Below, piece by piece: positions 33,623 through 42,923 of a stretch of 64,000 nucleotides of DNA. The notes under the pieces are model-generated. The model saw only the letters and a list, made by a program, of their open reading frames with translations, had not been told where the DNA came from and did no database searches. The position numbers were made by a program, and so were the translations under genes. Origin of the DNA: Neobacillus niacini (lineage in GTDB: Bacteria; Bacillota; Bacilli; Bacillales; Cytobacillaceae); contig NZ_JAMBOB010000015.1 in NCBI RefSeq assembly GCF_023715415.1, positions 1 to 64,000 on the forward strand, read 5' to 3'. The first letter of the stretch is position 1; every line of letters begins with the position of its first letter.

Positions 33623-36565
33623 TTAATTTTGTTTTATGCTGATATTATCAAGGTAAATATTTGTTGCTGCATTGCCTTCTAAAATATTACCAAGCTCAAA
33701 TACCATTTTTCCATTATCATAAGTTTCTTCGTTCATGACAAAAGTAAAGCTGTACCGGGTCATTTCTGTCGTTAAATTAATTGTTTTCATTGGCATATAG
33801 CTGACGAACCAGGGGTCAACTGTAAGCTCTTTTCCTATATTGACATTCATTTTCCTTGGCATGTCTGCTCTTGCATCAAACTCAACTGTATAGCTGCTGC
33901 CATTTTCAAAAAGCAATCCCTTCTGATAAATTTGCGGAGAATAAGAAGCATTTCCAATATTAGATATAGCTACCTTCAATTCTCCATTCTCAGCAGTCAC
34001 TGTTCCTTCACCATAACCGCTCCACTGATCTCCCCACCATGAGGACCAACTGGTTGTTCCATCTGAAATTGTTCCATTGTCAATTCCAGGGGTGGAAACG
34101 GGCTCCTGCTGGGCTGGTGCGTCCTTTACTTTCAACACCACATCATCCATGAATACATCATGACTGCCGATTGGCGACAAACCATTTTTACCTAGAAGCA
34201 CCTTAAAGGAAGCAATGTCATCGACAGGCATGTTAAACTCATATGTGTATAGCTGCATTTGATCACTAAGTGCTATCGCCTCACTGAAAAATCTTGTGTA
34301 CTGAGCGTTTTCAATCGTAATCTCAGCCTCTCTCTCCTTGGTAGAGCGAGCCGCAAACGAGAGCTCATAGGTTACTCCCTTAGAAAGGCTTAAATTCGCC
34401 TGTTCCAAAAGGACACTCCATGTTTCATTGCCTTCATTGCCGATTGCCACTTTTATTTCGCCATTTTCCGCCATTATTTGGGCACTGGCATCATAATGTA
34501 CATAATTTCCCCATGATGACAAACCGTGAGTGAAATCACCATTTTTTAAAGGGTACAAATCTGTGTTTCCATAATCCGGAATGTCAGAGGTTTTAAGAAG
34601 GACTACATCATCTAAATAAACATCGCCAGTTCCTGCTCCAAGATTAAAGACAATTTGAGCTTGCGAATCAGAAATTTCTTCTCCCATCGTAAATTCGAAT
34701 GTCTTCTCTTCCATGCTAGAGGTAATCTCGACTGTTTGCATTCCAGAATAATCCACTGAACCATCCTTATTCAAAATGCCCGCCTGAATCGTTCTCGCCT
34801 CGTCGGCTCTTGCTTTAAATGTAGCTTTATAGTCATTTCCTTTAACAAGGTAGATTCCTTTTTGGTTCATCTGGACGTCTTTGGGCTCAGCGCCTCCATC
34901 TTCGATCTCCACATGGAGTTCTCGAGTCTGTTCAGAAACAGATGCCGTGGCAACTGCATCATTGACTGAGAAATTCCAAAACATCAGCCGATCCAGGCCG
35001 CCCTGGTCAAACGTTCCATTATAAACATGATTCCCATTTGCGAGCGGTTGCTTTGCTGCACCTTCGTCTACAGGAGCTCCAGTGATGTCCTCGACTTTTA
35101 CATTGCCGATCCAGACTGGGGTTGTCCCGTTCCCGCCAAGATTGAATTCGAGCCTTGACTCAATATCCGTGTCGTTTAACATATCAAAGGTGAATTCATA
35201 GGATTGAAGCTCGCCAGTCAGGTTAAACATCTCTTCATTCGAATATTTCACCCAGCCTCGTGAAGCTCCGGCACCAACCTTGACCATGATATTCCTTGGT
35301 GCTGTTGTTTTAGCATCAAAACTGACCTTATACTTCCCGCCATTACCAAGAGAAATGTTCTGGATCATTTGCAGGGAATAAAGCTGAGAACCGGGATTGG
35401 TAATATCTGTTCTAGCAAAATTTGTGCCATTGATGTCTTCCACAGATAGACTGCCTCCACCGCCAAACTCCGGTAAATGGACAAAGTTCCAATACATAGG
35501 ATTTAGCTCTTCACCAGGCTGTTCCACATCAGTAATTGTCTCTTGATAATTTTGATCATAAATCAGGTTTCCGTCTTCCAGCGGCTGTTTAGCATCAGAA
35601 GGCAATACCACCGGTCCCGCTGCTGGCTCAACAGCCCCGCGGTAGTCACGTTTTTTCAGGTCGTATACCCTGACATAATCTATTTCCATTTGACTTGGGA
35701 ATTTCGTCGTTTCATCTGGATTCCCGTCAAACCATCCGCCAACGGCAAGGTTCATGACCAAATAGAATTCCTGGTCAAAAGGGGCCGGATAGGTGTAGTT
35801 TGCTGCATTATCCTTTCCTTTTGAATACCATTTATTCTGAGTTTGATAGAGTTCTCCATCGACATACCAGCGCAGCTCCCCAGGCTCCCACTCCAGGGCG
35901 TATGTATGCCAGCTGTCGATTCCCCTTTTCTCAGGAAGCATAAACTCTTTGCCGGTATGCTTGTTATTTGGCCAGCCTTCGCCATAATGGATTGTCCCTG
36001 CCACTGTATTCGGTCTGCTTCCCCATGCCTCCATTATGTCGATCTCGCCTGAAGCCGCCCAGGAACCATATTTATCTTCTTCAGGAAGCATCCAGATTGC
36101 TGGCCAAAGCCCCTTTCCAACAGGCAGTTTTGCCTTAATTTCATAGCGGCCGTATTTTTTGCTGAACAGGCCCTTTGTCTTCAGTTTTGCGGAAGTATAT
36201 TCATAGGATCCGAACTGATCAGTAACCTGTTCTTTTTTCGCTTTTATCACAAGTTTTCCATCGTCAATAAAAGCGTTTTCATTAGAATCCGTATAATACT
36301 CTTTCTCGTTGTTCCCCCAGCCTGAAGTGATTCCATTACCATCCTCATCCACAATCCAGTTCCCAATATCATAGGTCCATTTGCTGCGGTCGATTTTGGA
36401 ACCACTGAACTCATCCGACCAAACAAGCGACCACTCAGATTTATTCTGCTTGTTTTTTAGATTTTCTGCTGCAAGTTCATTGGCCGACTGGCCCTTAGAA
36501 GCCGCAAAACCAGCCCCAGGTATGACTATCATAGCACTTAATAAAATGGTCAGAGTCTTCTTCAT
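33623..36565 (-). CDS. Secreted endo-beta-1,3(4)-glucanase (GH16) with four carbohydrate-binding modules
   Basis: 980 residues. Signal peptide (MKKTLTILLSAMIVIPGAGFA), then a GH16 catalytic domain (about 40-320) with the laminarinase active site GEIDIMEAWG, whose two Glu are nucleophile and acid/base. Four beta-sandwich units of about 150 residues follow, each opening with a DGN/NGD/DNG motif and resembling CBM4/9. It should cut beta-1,3- or mixed-linkage glucan outside the cell and feed the ABC importer encoded 13 kb upstream. ATG 36565 follows AAGGAGG; the frame upstream to 36601 is not used. Confidence 0.92.
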   Translation of the reverse strand: MKKTLTILLSAMIVIPGAGFAASKGQSANELAAENLKNKQNKSEWSLVWSDEFSGSKIDRSKWTYDIGNWIVDEDGNGITSGWGNNEKEYYTDSNENAFIDDGKLVIKAKKEQVTDQFGSYEYTSAKLKTKGLFSKKYGRYEIKAKLPVGKGLWPAIWMLPEEDKYGSWAASGEIDIMEAWGSRPNTVAGTIHYGEGWPNNKHTGKEFMLPEKRGIDSWHTYALEWEPGELRWYVDGELYQTQNKWYSKGKDNAANYTYPAPFDQEFYLVMNLAVGGWFDGNPDETTKFPSQMEIDYVRVYDLKKRDYRGAVEPAAGPVVLPSDAKQPLEDGNLIYDQNYQETITDVEQPGEELNPMYWNFVHLPEFGGGGSLSVEDINGTNFARTDITNPGSQLYSLQMIQNISLGNGGKYKVSFDAKTTAPRNIMVKVGAGASRGWVKYSNEEMFNLTGELQSYEFTFDMLNDTDIESRLEFNLGGNGTTPVWIGNVKVEDITGAPVDEGAAKQPLANGNHVYNGTFDQGGLDRLMFWNFSVNDAVATASVSEQTRELHVEIEDGGAEPKDVQMNQKGIYLVKGNDYKATFKARADEARTIQAGILNKDGSVDYSGMQTVEITSSMEEKTFEFTMGEEISDSQAQIVFNLGAGTGDVYLDDVVLLKTSDIPDYGNTDLYPLKNGDFTHGLSSWGNYVHYDASAQIMAENGEIKVAIGNEGNETWSVLLEQANLSLSKGVTYELSFAARSTKEREAEITIENAQYTRFFSEAIALSDQMQLYTYEFNMPVDDIASFKVLLGKNGLSPIGSHDVFMDDVVLKVKDAPAQQEPVSTPGIDNGTISDGTTSWSSWWGDQWSGYGEGTVTAENGELKVAISNIGNASYSPQIYQKGLLFENGSSYTVEFDARADMPRKMNVNIGKELTVDPWFVSYMPMKTINLTTEMTRYSFTFVMNEETYDNGKMVFELGNILEGNAATNIYLDNISIKQN

Positions 36566-36696
36566 TCCATTTCCTCCTTCATTATTTTTACAAGAGATCA
36601 AACCAGATTTTTCTTAGGAAAAACCACCCCCTTTCATTAAAACTCTTAAAGTAAAACTCTTTTTGTTATGACCAGGAGGTGGAAAATCTTAACTTT

Positions 36697-38034
36697 CTAG
36701 TTTTTAATAATGAAAGTGGTAATCGAGTGTTCTGGCAATTCAGCTCTGGCATTCTTTCCACCGACCGAAATCGTGAACGACTCTTGCTTGTCTTCAACAT
36801 TCATGACGACTGCGACAATGGAACCATCTACATTCCGGAAGGAAACTGCCTTCAAAAATTCGTGATTCAGTTCATGTCCGATTCTCACTGCATTAGGCTT
36901 GATGTATTTGCTGAAATGACCAATATAGTAATACGAGCTGTTGTAGTGGACTTCACCAGTTTTAGTGTCAGCAATCACTGGTGCGTCACAAAAATTGCCT
37001 ACATGGTTCGGTCCGCCCTGTTCGTTGAGGACAATATTCCAGTCAATCCAGCCTTCGAGCCAATTATTGATATCGCCCATTATGTTCCTTGCATACCTTT
37101 CCCCTGTATGCCAGGCACCCAGCTGGACACCACCTTCAATACATCCTTCAGTAAAAATCAGGTGCTTCTCGGGGAAGTCTTCATGAATTTTGCTCAAGTT
37201 CTCAAATTCTTCCGATACGTACCAGTGAAGGCCAGTGCCCCAGATATATTTTGAAGCCTCGCTGTCTGACAAAATCGTCTTTGCCCGTTCATAAACAATA
37301 TCCCGGTTGTGGTCCCAGATGATGATTTTCTTCTCCACAAGACCTTCCTTTTCCATAACAGGCCCTAAATAATTTTTAACGAAGTTGCGTTCTTCTTCCG
37401 CTGTATATCTGCACGAATCCCAAACCTGCGTTGCTTCAGGTTCATTTTGGACGGTAATCCCCCAAATTGGCACTCCTTCTGATTCCATGGCTTTAATATA
37501 TTTGGTGTAGTACAAAGCCCATGTTTCATAGAAATCTGGCTTCAGTTTCCCGCCATTGTTCATCTCATTATTTGTCTTCATCCAAGCAGGAGGGCTCCAG
37601 GGAGAGGACAAGATAGTTAGGTCCTCTCCCCTTGCTTTCACAGCATCCTTGATGAGCGGCAAGACGTATTTCTGCTCCCGCTTAATCGAAAACGTTTTTA
37701 ATTCAACATCATTTTCATCAACATAGGTATAGTTCTCCAAGGCAAAATCACAGCTGTGTATGTGAGTCCTTCCAAGGCTATACCCTAAACCTATCTCTTT
37801 GTTAAAATAGCTATCTATTACTTTGAGACGCTCCTCTTCTGAAATTTGCGCAAGTGTGTATGCAGCAGCCTCCGTAAATGCTCCGCCAAATCCCATAAAT
37901 GTTTGATACTTCTTTTCTGGCACAAGCATCAGCACTGGAGTTTGTTCATTTGCTGCATTTGTTAGCGAGACATTCTCCTTCTCCGCAAAGCGTTCTCCGG
38001 TATTTTTCGCTGTCTGGATTACTTTTAATTCCAC
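36697..38034 (-). CDS. GH30 family beta-glucosidase/glucosylceramidase-like hydrolase
   Basis: 445 residues without a signal peptide. GH30 features are MGFGGAFTEAAA near the N-terminus, acid/base in TVQNEPEATQ, nucleophile in FTEGC and a C-terminal beta-domain. It probably releases glucose or disaccharide from beta-1,3/1,6-linked oligosaccharides in the cytoplasm. The start is GTG 38034, 7 nt after AGAGGTG. It lies 20 nt downstream of the phosphorylase gene in the glucan operon. Confidence 0.9.
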   Translation of the reverse strand: MELKVIQTAKNTGERFAEKENVSLTNAANEQTPVLMLVPEKKYQTFMGFGGAFTEAAAYTLAQISEEERLKVIDSYFNKEIGLGYSLGRTHIHSCDFALENYTYVDENDVELKTFSIKREQKYVLPLIKDAVKARGEDLTILSSPWSPPAWMKTNNEMNNGGKLKPDFYETWALYYTKYIKAMESEGVPIWGITVQNEPEATQVWDSCRYTAEEERNFVKNYLGPVMEKEGLVEKKIIIWDHNRDIVYERAKTILSDSEASKYIWGTGLHWYVSEEFENLSKIHEDFPEKHLIFTEGCIEGGVQLGAWHTGERYARNIMGDINNWLEGWIDWNIVLNEQGGPNHVGNFCDAPVIADTKTGEVHYNSSYYYIGHFSKYIKPNAVRIGHELNHEFLKAVSFRNVDGSIVAVVMNVEDKQESFTISVGGKNARAELPEHSITTFIIKN

Positions 38035-38054
38035 GTATCAGCACCTCTGTTCTA

Positions 38055-41000
38055 TTAATCTAGATAAACATCCATTCTTTCTACTTTTCCATCTCTGACC
38101 GATTTGGAGTAGGATTCTTGCAGTTGATGGCTATTAATTTCTATCCCTTCACCGTCCATGTGGAGAACATATTTCACTGTCTTTACACCATCGTTTCCAA
38201 AGGTATTTCTCCTTGATGGATTGTGGTAGGTTACTTCTGTCTTGCCCAGCAATGTAAACTGCACCTTACCACTTGAATCAAATAGCCATGACGGTAAAAT
38301 TGGCTGCAGGCTAAATGTCAATTCTTCTTTTTTCACTCCAAAAAGCTGTTTGCCCATCATCATCAATTGCCAGATGCTTAGAAATTCTGCTGTTGTTCCA
38401 CTCAGCCTTGCTACAAAGCCCTGACCATGCAGGCTCTGGTCCGGATTTACACTGCTGGCGATGAATGATGAATTTTCAAGTACACTTCTTCCGTAAACTT
38501 CCGGATCCATAAATGGCGGCATCGCAAAGTTGATATCTTCAAAAAACTCCTCGTACAGGCCAGACTTCAGGACGCTAAGCAGGTATTTGAATTCCATATG
38601 CATAAATATGGATTCGCGTTCAAGCCATCCAGGCGTGAATGCTCTGGCACGACCAATTTCAAAGGATTGATTTTCCAATGACCCAGACGTTTTATACATT
38701 TTCAGTTTTGTGTCGTAAATATCAGAATTCCTTACATGCTGATAAACGGACTGGGCTGATTGCACTTCTGCGCTCTTCATTCCCCTTGCAGGACCTTCAA
38801 GGAAATGCGGAAGCATAAATACTTTAAATGAATGGATCTTGACGAGCGGAAGCCCCTTCTTATTTAGCCTTTCCATCCCATCATTACCTGTGATTTTCTC
38901 CCAGTTTTTAGCCTCAAAATAGAAATACGTTGGCACCAAACCATTACCAATAAAAGTTGCTTTAGCAATTCCCGCTTCTGTTTTCTTTTGCATGAGATTC
39001 GCAAAAGCAGTAAGGTTATTAAGCTCAATTGTCTTTTCTGCTTCACTGAATCCGTTCTTCACTGATTCACGATATTTTTCACGAGCTGTCGATACTTGGT
39101 CCCAATAGCTATAATCATCTAACTCGCCATTTTCGAATTGAATCAGACTTCCATGAACAACGTTCACCAACTCAACTACTTCAACAGGCAGGTCCACCTC
39201 ACGCTTCCCTTCTTCATCAGAACGAATGACAAATTCAAGGAGGCGCTTTAGCTCAAGTGTCTCGCTCATAGCTGATCCAAACAATCCAGGAATTCCATTC
39301 ATGGAATCATTCCATCCCGGCTTGTTCGCTTCCATCTCTACTCCCATTCCAAATGGATCCAAAGTGGAGAATTTAAGAAGAGCCAGCGAAAAGAGCTTGC
39401 TGTAAAGATTTGATGTGTAAAAATCTCCATCTGCCTTCATTACCCAGTTGGAGCCTGCTTGATGACCCAATTCAGTGATTGCATCATATTGGCGAACCTT
39501 GCCATCTGTCAGGACATATTTTTCCGAACGAGGATTCACAAATACAGGACTGTAAAAGTATTTATAAGTAGAATCATCAAATAAAAGCTGCCTTTTCATT
39601 TCTGGATAGACCTTCAAATAATTTTCAATCAGATCCAGATTATAGGTCCAATGGTCCATCCAGTAGCCTTCTCCAAACTCCGCTTCGATGTTTTGTTTGC
39701 TCCTGGTAAGGACATTTTTCAAGAAATTCGGAAGTGACAGTGTCAGCTCAATGCCGGTGTCTGAAATTGTCTGGAGTAAATCCCCTGGTGTATAGGTAGT
39801 TCCCTCAAGCTTTTTCTTAACCATGTCAGCATCCTTCTGATCAGTCACCAGTTCTTCAATCCATGCCCAGTCGGATTGGTCCGTTATTTCGAAGCTTGCT
39901 CCCTTTACAACAAGAGGGTTATATCCATCCGCTTGGATGAGGCTCATAAACAATTTGATATTGTAGTCACCTGTTTCAGGATGGAAAAACACATCATTCC
40001 TGCGGTTTTGGTTTACGTCACGGTAGTTCCCGTTGCCTTGCGAAAAAAACTCAGGTGCGAGCGAGAAAAAATTATAGTCCCTTTCCAGATCTCCGTGCTT
40101 ACGGGAGAAAACATAATATATAAAAGGTGTTTCCTCTGTTTCCAATGGAATTGGATAACCCCCCCTAAGCACATTGTCGAGATAGCTCTGGTTAACATAT
40201 GCGTCGAATAGAGGTGAAGCCGTTTTTGTTTGTACGTCCTTCGTAATATCCGTAACAAGGTTCTGTGCTTCCTCATATTTTCTTTCCAAATATCCGCTTT
40301 CCGTGATTTGAGCAGCCTTTTCATTCATTATCTCAATGTTCTTCACATGTCCGACAAGCGTATGGAAAGTGATTTTTTCTCCTTGTCCCAGCGATTTCCC
40401 CTGGCCGGAAAATCCACAAGGGACTTTATTGGAGGTAACTGGCATAGCATTTGATAACTCTTGAATTGTTCTGCTTTCAAACTCATCCGGGAAAGAAAAT
40501 GAACGGTTCGATCCAAAGATTAGATCCGCATCCACAATCGGTTTGATCAATTGACCTTTATCATCAAAACTTAAATAAAAATGTCCTTTCGAGACTTCTT
40601 GCACCTCCGCCGAATCATTCGTAGACGAGCGGACTCTGTAGTACGGGATGCCGTTTTCAAGATTAAACACATCCATCCAGCTTTTCAGCGTATTTCCAAC
40701 CGCTTTATAAGCCGCATCATCGACGCCATATGGGATGATGGCTGGAAGTCCATCAAGCACCTCAAGTTCAATTGATTCTTTAGATAGATTCTCTATTTCA
40801 ACCTTCCTTACCAATGCACCAAAGTTCTCATTCGGCAGGGTGAAATACGTAATCAGCGTTTTCACTCCATATCGATGGTTAATCTCCTCAATTTTCAGTT
40901 CGTTTTCTTTTATATACATGTTTCTCGAGCGGTCCTTTTTACTTCCATAAGAAGAGAACGGTTCAATAATTGTGTTTCCATCCAATTTTATAAAAGTGCG

Positions 41001-41240
41001 GAAGCCATTCGCCGATACACGCTGGTATGCCTGGTTTGCCGGGTAAAACTCTGTTATCGCATGATTTTTATCCTGAACGCCGAAGCTGACCATCGCCTGG
41101 CCTCGGTTTACGTAAAAAGCCCAGATTGGTATACCATATAAGCCTGCTAATCCCGGCAGGAAGCTCGAAAAAGTTTTTGCCTGATCGAAATCTTCAATTA
41201 CAAAATATTGATTATCATCAAATCGGTATTTTTTCATCAT
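38055..41240 (-). CDS. Beta-glucan oligosaccharide phosphorylase (GH161/GH94 clan)
   Basis: 1061 residues without a signal peptide. The N-terminal beta-sandwich and (alpha/alpha)6 barrel belong to the inverting disaccharide phosphorylases; the catalytic Asp is probably in GEGYWMDHWTYNLD, and NKPGWNDSMNG plus the C-terminal TAEFLSIW fit the clan. GH94 cellobiose phosphorylases are about 800 residues. The greater length and the beta-1,3-glucan context point to GH161, whose founding member is a Paenibacillus beta-1,3-glucan phosphorylase. It would release glucose-1-phosphate from laminari-oligosaccharides. Family assignment needs a profile search. Confidence 0.8.
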   Translation of the reverse strand: MMKKYRFDDNQYFVIEDFDQAKTFSSFLPGLAGLYGIPIWAFYVNRGQAMVSFGVQDKNHAITEFYPANQAYQRVSANGFRTFIKLDGNTIIEPFSSYGSKKDRSRNMYIKENELKIEEINHRYGVKTLITYFTLPNENFGALVRKVEIENLSKESIELEVLDGLPAIIPYGVDDAAYKAVGNTLKSWMDVFNLENGIPYYRVRSSTNDSAEVQEVSKGHFYLSFDDKGQLIKPIVDADLIFGSNRSFSFPDEFESRTIQELSNAMPVTSNKVPCGFSGQGKSLGQGEKITFHTLVGHVKNIEIMNEKAAQITESGYLERKYEEAQNLVTDITKDVQTKTASPLFDAYVNQSYLDNVLRGGYPIPLETEETPFIYYVFSRKHGDLERDYNFFSLAPEFFSQGNGNYRDVNQNRRNDVFFHPETGDYNIKLFMSLIQADGYNPLVVKGASFEITDQSDWAWIEELVTDQKDADMVKKKLEGTTYTPGDLLQTISDTGIELTLSLPNFLKNVLTRSKQNIEAEFGEGYWMDHWTYNLDLIENYLKVYPEMKRQLLFDDSTYKYFYSPVFVNPRSEKYVLTDGKVRQYDAITELGHQAGSNWVMKADGDFYTSNLYSKLFSLALLKFSTLDPFGMGVEMEANKPGWNDSMNGIPGLFGSAMSETLELKRLLEFVIRSDEEGKREVDLPVEVVELVNVVHGSLIQFENGELDDYSYWDQVSTAREKYRESVKNGFSEAEKTIELNNLTAFANLMQKKTEAGIAKATFIGNGLVPTYFYFEAKNWEKITGNDGMERLNKKGLPLVKIHSFKVFMLPHFLEGPARGMKSAEVQSAQSVYQHVRNSDIYDTKLKMYKTSGSLENQSFEIGRARAFTPGWLERESIFMHMEFKYLLSVLKSGLYEEFFEDINFAMPPFMDPEVYGRSVLENSSFIASSVNPDQSLHGQGFVARLSGTTAEFLSIWQLMMMGKQLFGVKKEELTFSLQPILPSWLFDSSGKVQFTLLGKTEVTYHNPSRRNTFGNDGVKTVKYVLHMDGEGIEINSHQLQESYSKSVRDGKVERMDVYLD

Positions 41241-41269
41241 TTCTCACTCCGAAGGTATTGGATTTGGAT

Positions 41270-42604
41270 TTAAATTGAACGGTTTCTGATAATTTCGGCA
41301 TAACGATAACCGCTGTCCTTAAGGATTCTTTCCTGTGTTTCAAAATCAACATACGTAATACCAAAACGTTTTTCGTAGCCAAATGCCCATTCAAAATTAT
41401 CTAACAAAGACCACAAGTAATAGCCGGCAATATCCATGCCCTCTTCATTAAGCTCGGCAACTGCCTGAATATGTTGTTCAACGTATTCCTGCCTGTCTGG
41501 ATCATGGACAGTGTTTGACTCCGAAACGTGATCGTCGAATGCCGCACCATTTTCAGTGATAAAGATTGGCAGATTGGTATATTCTTTGCGGAGACGGCGA
41601 ATCAGCTCTTTGAACTCAACCGGTGAAATATCCCAGCCCATGCCTGTCTTGGGGTAATTGGAAAACGCATTTTTGAACAGAAAATCTGAAGCACTATTGA
41701 ACTCAACATAGCCGCGGCTGTAAAAATTGATTCCGAAGAAATCACAATCGACCGATATCTTCTCCAAATCCCCTTCATAGATAAAGTCATAGGAATGGAC
41801 GTATTTGGAGAACAGATTCATCATGTCGACAGGGTAAGAACCCTTGAGCACTGGATCGAGGAACCAGCGATTAGAGTAGCCGTCTGCATTATTGGCAGCC
41901 AGCAGATCATTGGCAGAATTGCTTGCTGGGTACATCGGCGATAGATTCAGCGTAATCCCAATCGGTGTTGCAGACACGAATTTTTCTTTTAACAGAGATA
42001 CCGCTTCACCATGGGACAGCAGAATATGGTGGACTGTCTTCAGCGCTTCCTCCATATTCGTATGTCCGGGTGCATGGATTCCTTGATGATAACCGAGAAA
42101 ACCAGCGCACCAGGGTTCATTATGGGTAATCCACATATCTACATGTTCATCAAGTTCCTCAAAGCATTTTTCTGCATACTCCATGAACCAATCCACAGAC
42201 TCTCTGTTTGTCCATCCCCCTTGTTCATGAGCCCACATTGGCAGATCCCAATGGTAGAGCGTAACAGCAGGCTTGATTCCATTTTCATTCAAAAGGAAGA
42301 TTAATTTTTTATAAAAATTCATTCCAGCCTCGTTATATTGTCCCTGTTCTGGATAGATTCTTGGCCAGGCAATGGAAAAGCGGTATGAGTCGACACCAAG
42401 TGTCTTTAATATCTCGATATCCTTCTCGTATAAATGGTAATGGTCACAGGCGATATCGCCATGATCCATATTGAGAACTTTTCCAGGTGTGCGGGAAAAT
42501 ACATCCCATATAGAAAGGCTTCTGCCATCTTCCTTAAATGCTCCTTCAATCTGATAGGAAGATGTTGCTGTGCCGAATATAAAATCCTTGGAAAATTTGT
42601 TCAT
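41270..42604 (-). CDS. Beta-glucosidase (GH1)
   Basis: 444 residues, cytoplasmic. GH1 signatures: the N-terminal FIFGTATSSYQIEG, acid/base Glu in THNEPWCAGFLG and nucleophile Glu in ITENGAAFDD. It hydrolyses beta-glucosides or short beta-glucans to glucose. AGAGGTG lies 8 nt before ATG 42604, and the start overlaps the stop of a 44-codon ORF by 4 nt (ATGA). The stop is 29 nt before the phosphorylase gene, so 42735 to 33623 is one transcription unit or two. Confidence 0.95.
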   Translation of the reverse strand: MNKFSKDFIFGTATSSYQIEGAFKEDGRSLSIWDVFSRTPGKVLNMDHGDIACDHYHLYEKDIEILKTLGVDSYRFSIAWPRIYPEQGQYNEAGMNFYKKLIFLLNENGIKPAVTLYHWDLPMWAHEQGGWTNRESVDWFMEYAEKCFEELDEHVDMWITHNEPWCAGFLGYHQGIHAPGHTNMEEALKTVHHILLSHGEAVSLLKEKFVSATPIGITLNLSPMYPASNSANDLLAANNADGYSNRWFLDPVLKGSYPVDMMNLFSKYVHSYDFIYEGDLEKISVDCDFFGINFYSRGYVEFNSASDFLFKNAFSNYPKTGMGWDISPVEFKELIRRLRKEYTNLPIFITENGAAFDDHVSESNTVHDPDRQEYVEQHIQAVAELNEEGMDIAGYYLWSLLDNFEWAFGYEKRFGITYVDFETQERILKDSGYRYAEIIRNRSI

Positions 42605-42735
42605 CTACTGTTCACCTCTGATGTAATTAATCTTACCTCTTGTAAACTTTGATATTTACAACTGTCATACGCTGCGACATCTATTGAAAGCGTCATCAAT
42701 CCTTTGTTCAGTTCGGTCTTATTTGTTGGCTTCAT
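42601..42735 (-). CDS. Small ORF, 44 codons, coupled to GH1
   Basis: Not recognised. ATG 42735 has an excellent ribosome site (AAGGGAG, 8 nt spacing), and the TGA stop overlaps the GH1 start as ATGA, the hallmark of translational coupling. The product begins MKPTNKTELNKGLMTLSIDV, is soluble, and has one Cys. It may be a real microprotein or a leader peptide regulating GH1. A cre-like site lies inside it. Confidence 0.55.
   Translation of the reverse strand: MKPTNKTELNKGLMTLSIDVAAYDSCKYQSLQEVRLITSEVNSR
42684..42698. promoter_or_regulatory. cre-like site (CcpA)
   Basis: TTGAAAGCGTCATCA matches the cre consensus TGWAANCGNTNWCA at 13 of 14 positions. It lies within the small ORF ahead of GH1, where CcpA could act as a roadblock. 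Confidence 0.5.
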
Positions 42736-42895
42736 CTGCACTACTCCCTTCATTAAATATCGGACATAGCTTTTCTCAATTCCTATTCTACCTTTGCCAG
42801 CAGTACATCTTGAGGCAGATAATTTTGTTTAGGGTGTCAATATTTTAGAACGTTACTATTTAGTTGATTTTCTCTTCCAAACATTCCCTCAAAAT

Positions 42896-42922
42896 AAAAA
42901 AAAGAGAGCTCAAGCGGCTCTC
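42896..42922 (-). terminator. Terminator of the response-regulator gene
   Basis: Minus-strand GAGAGC CGCTTGA GCTCTC followed by eight T. The stretch 42736-42895 contains an isolated TTGACA (about 42836) but no convincing -10. Confidence 0.92.
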
Positions 42923-42923
42923 C

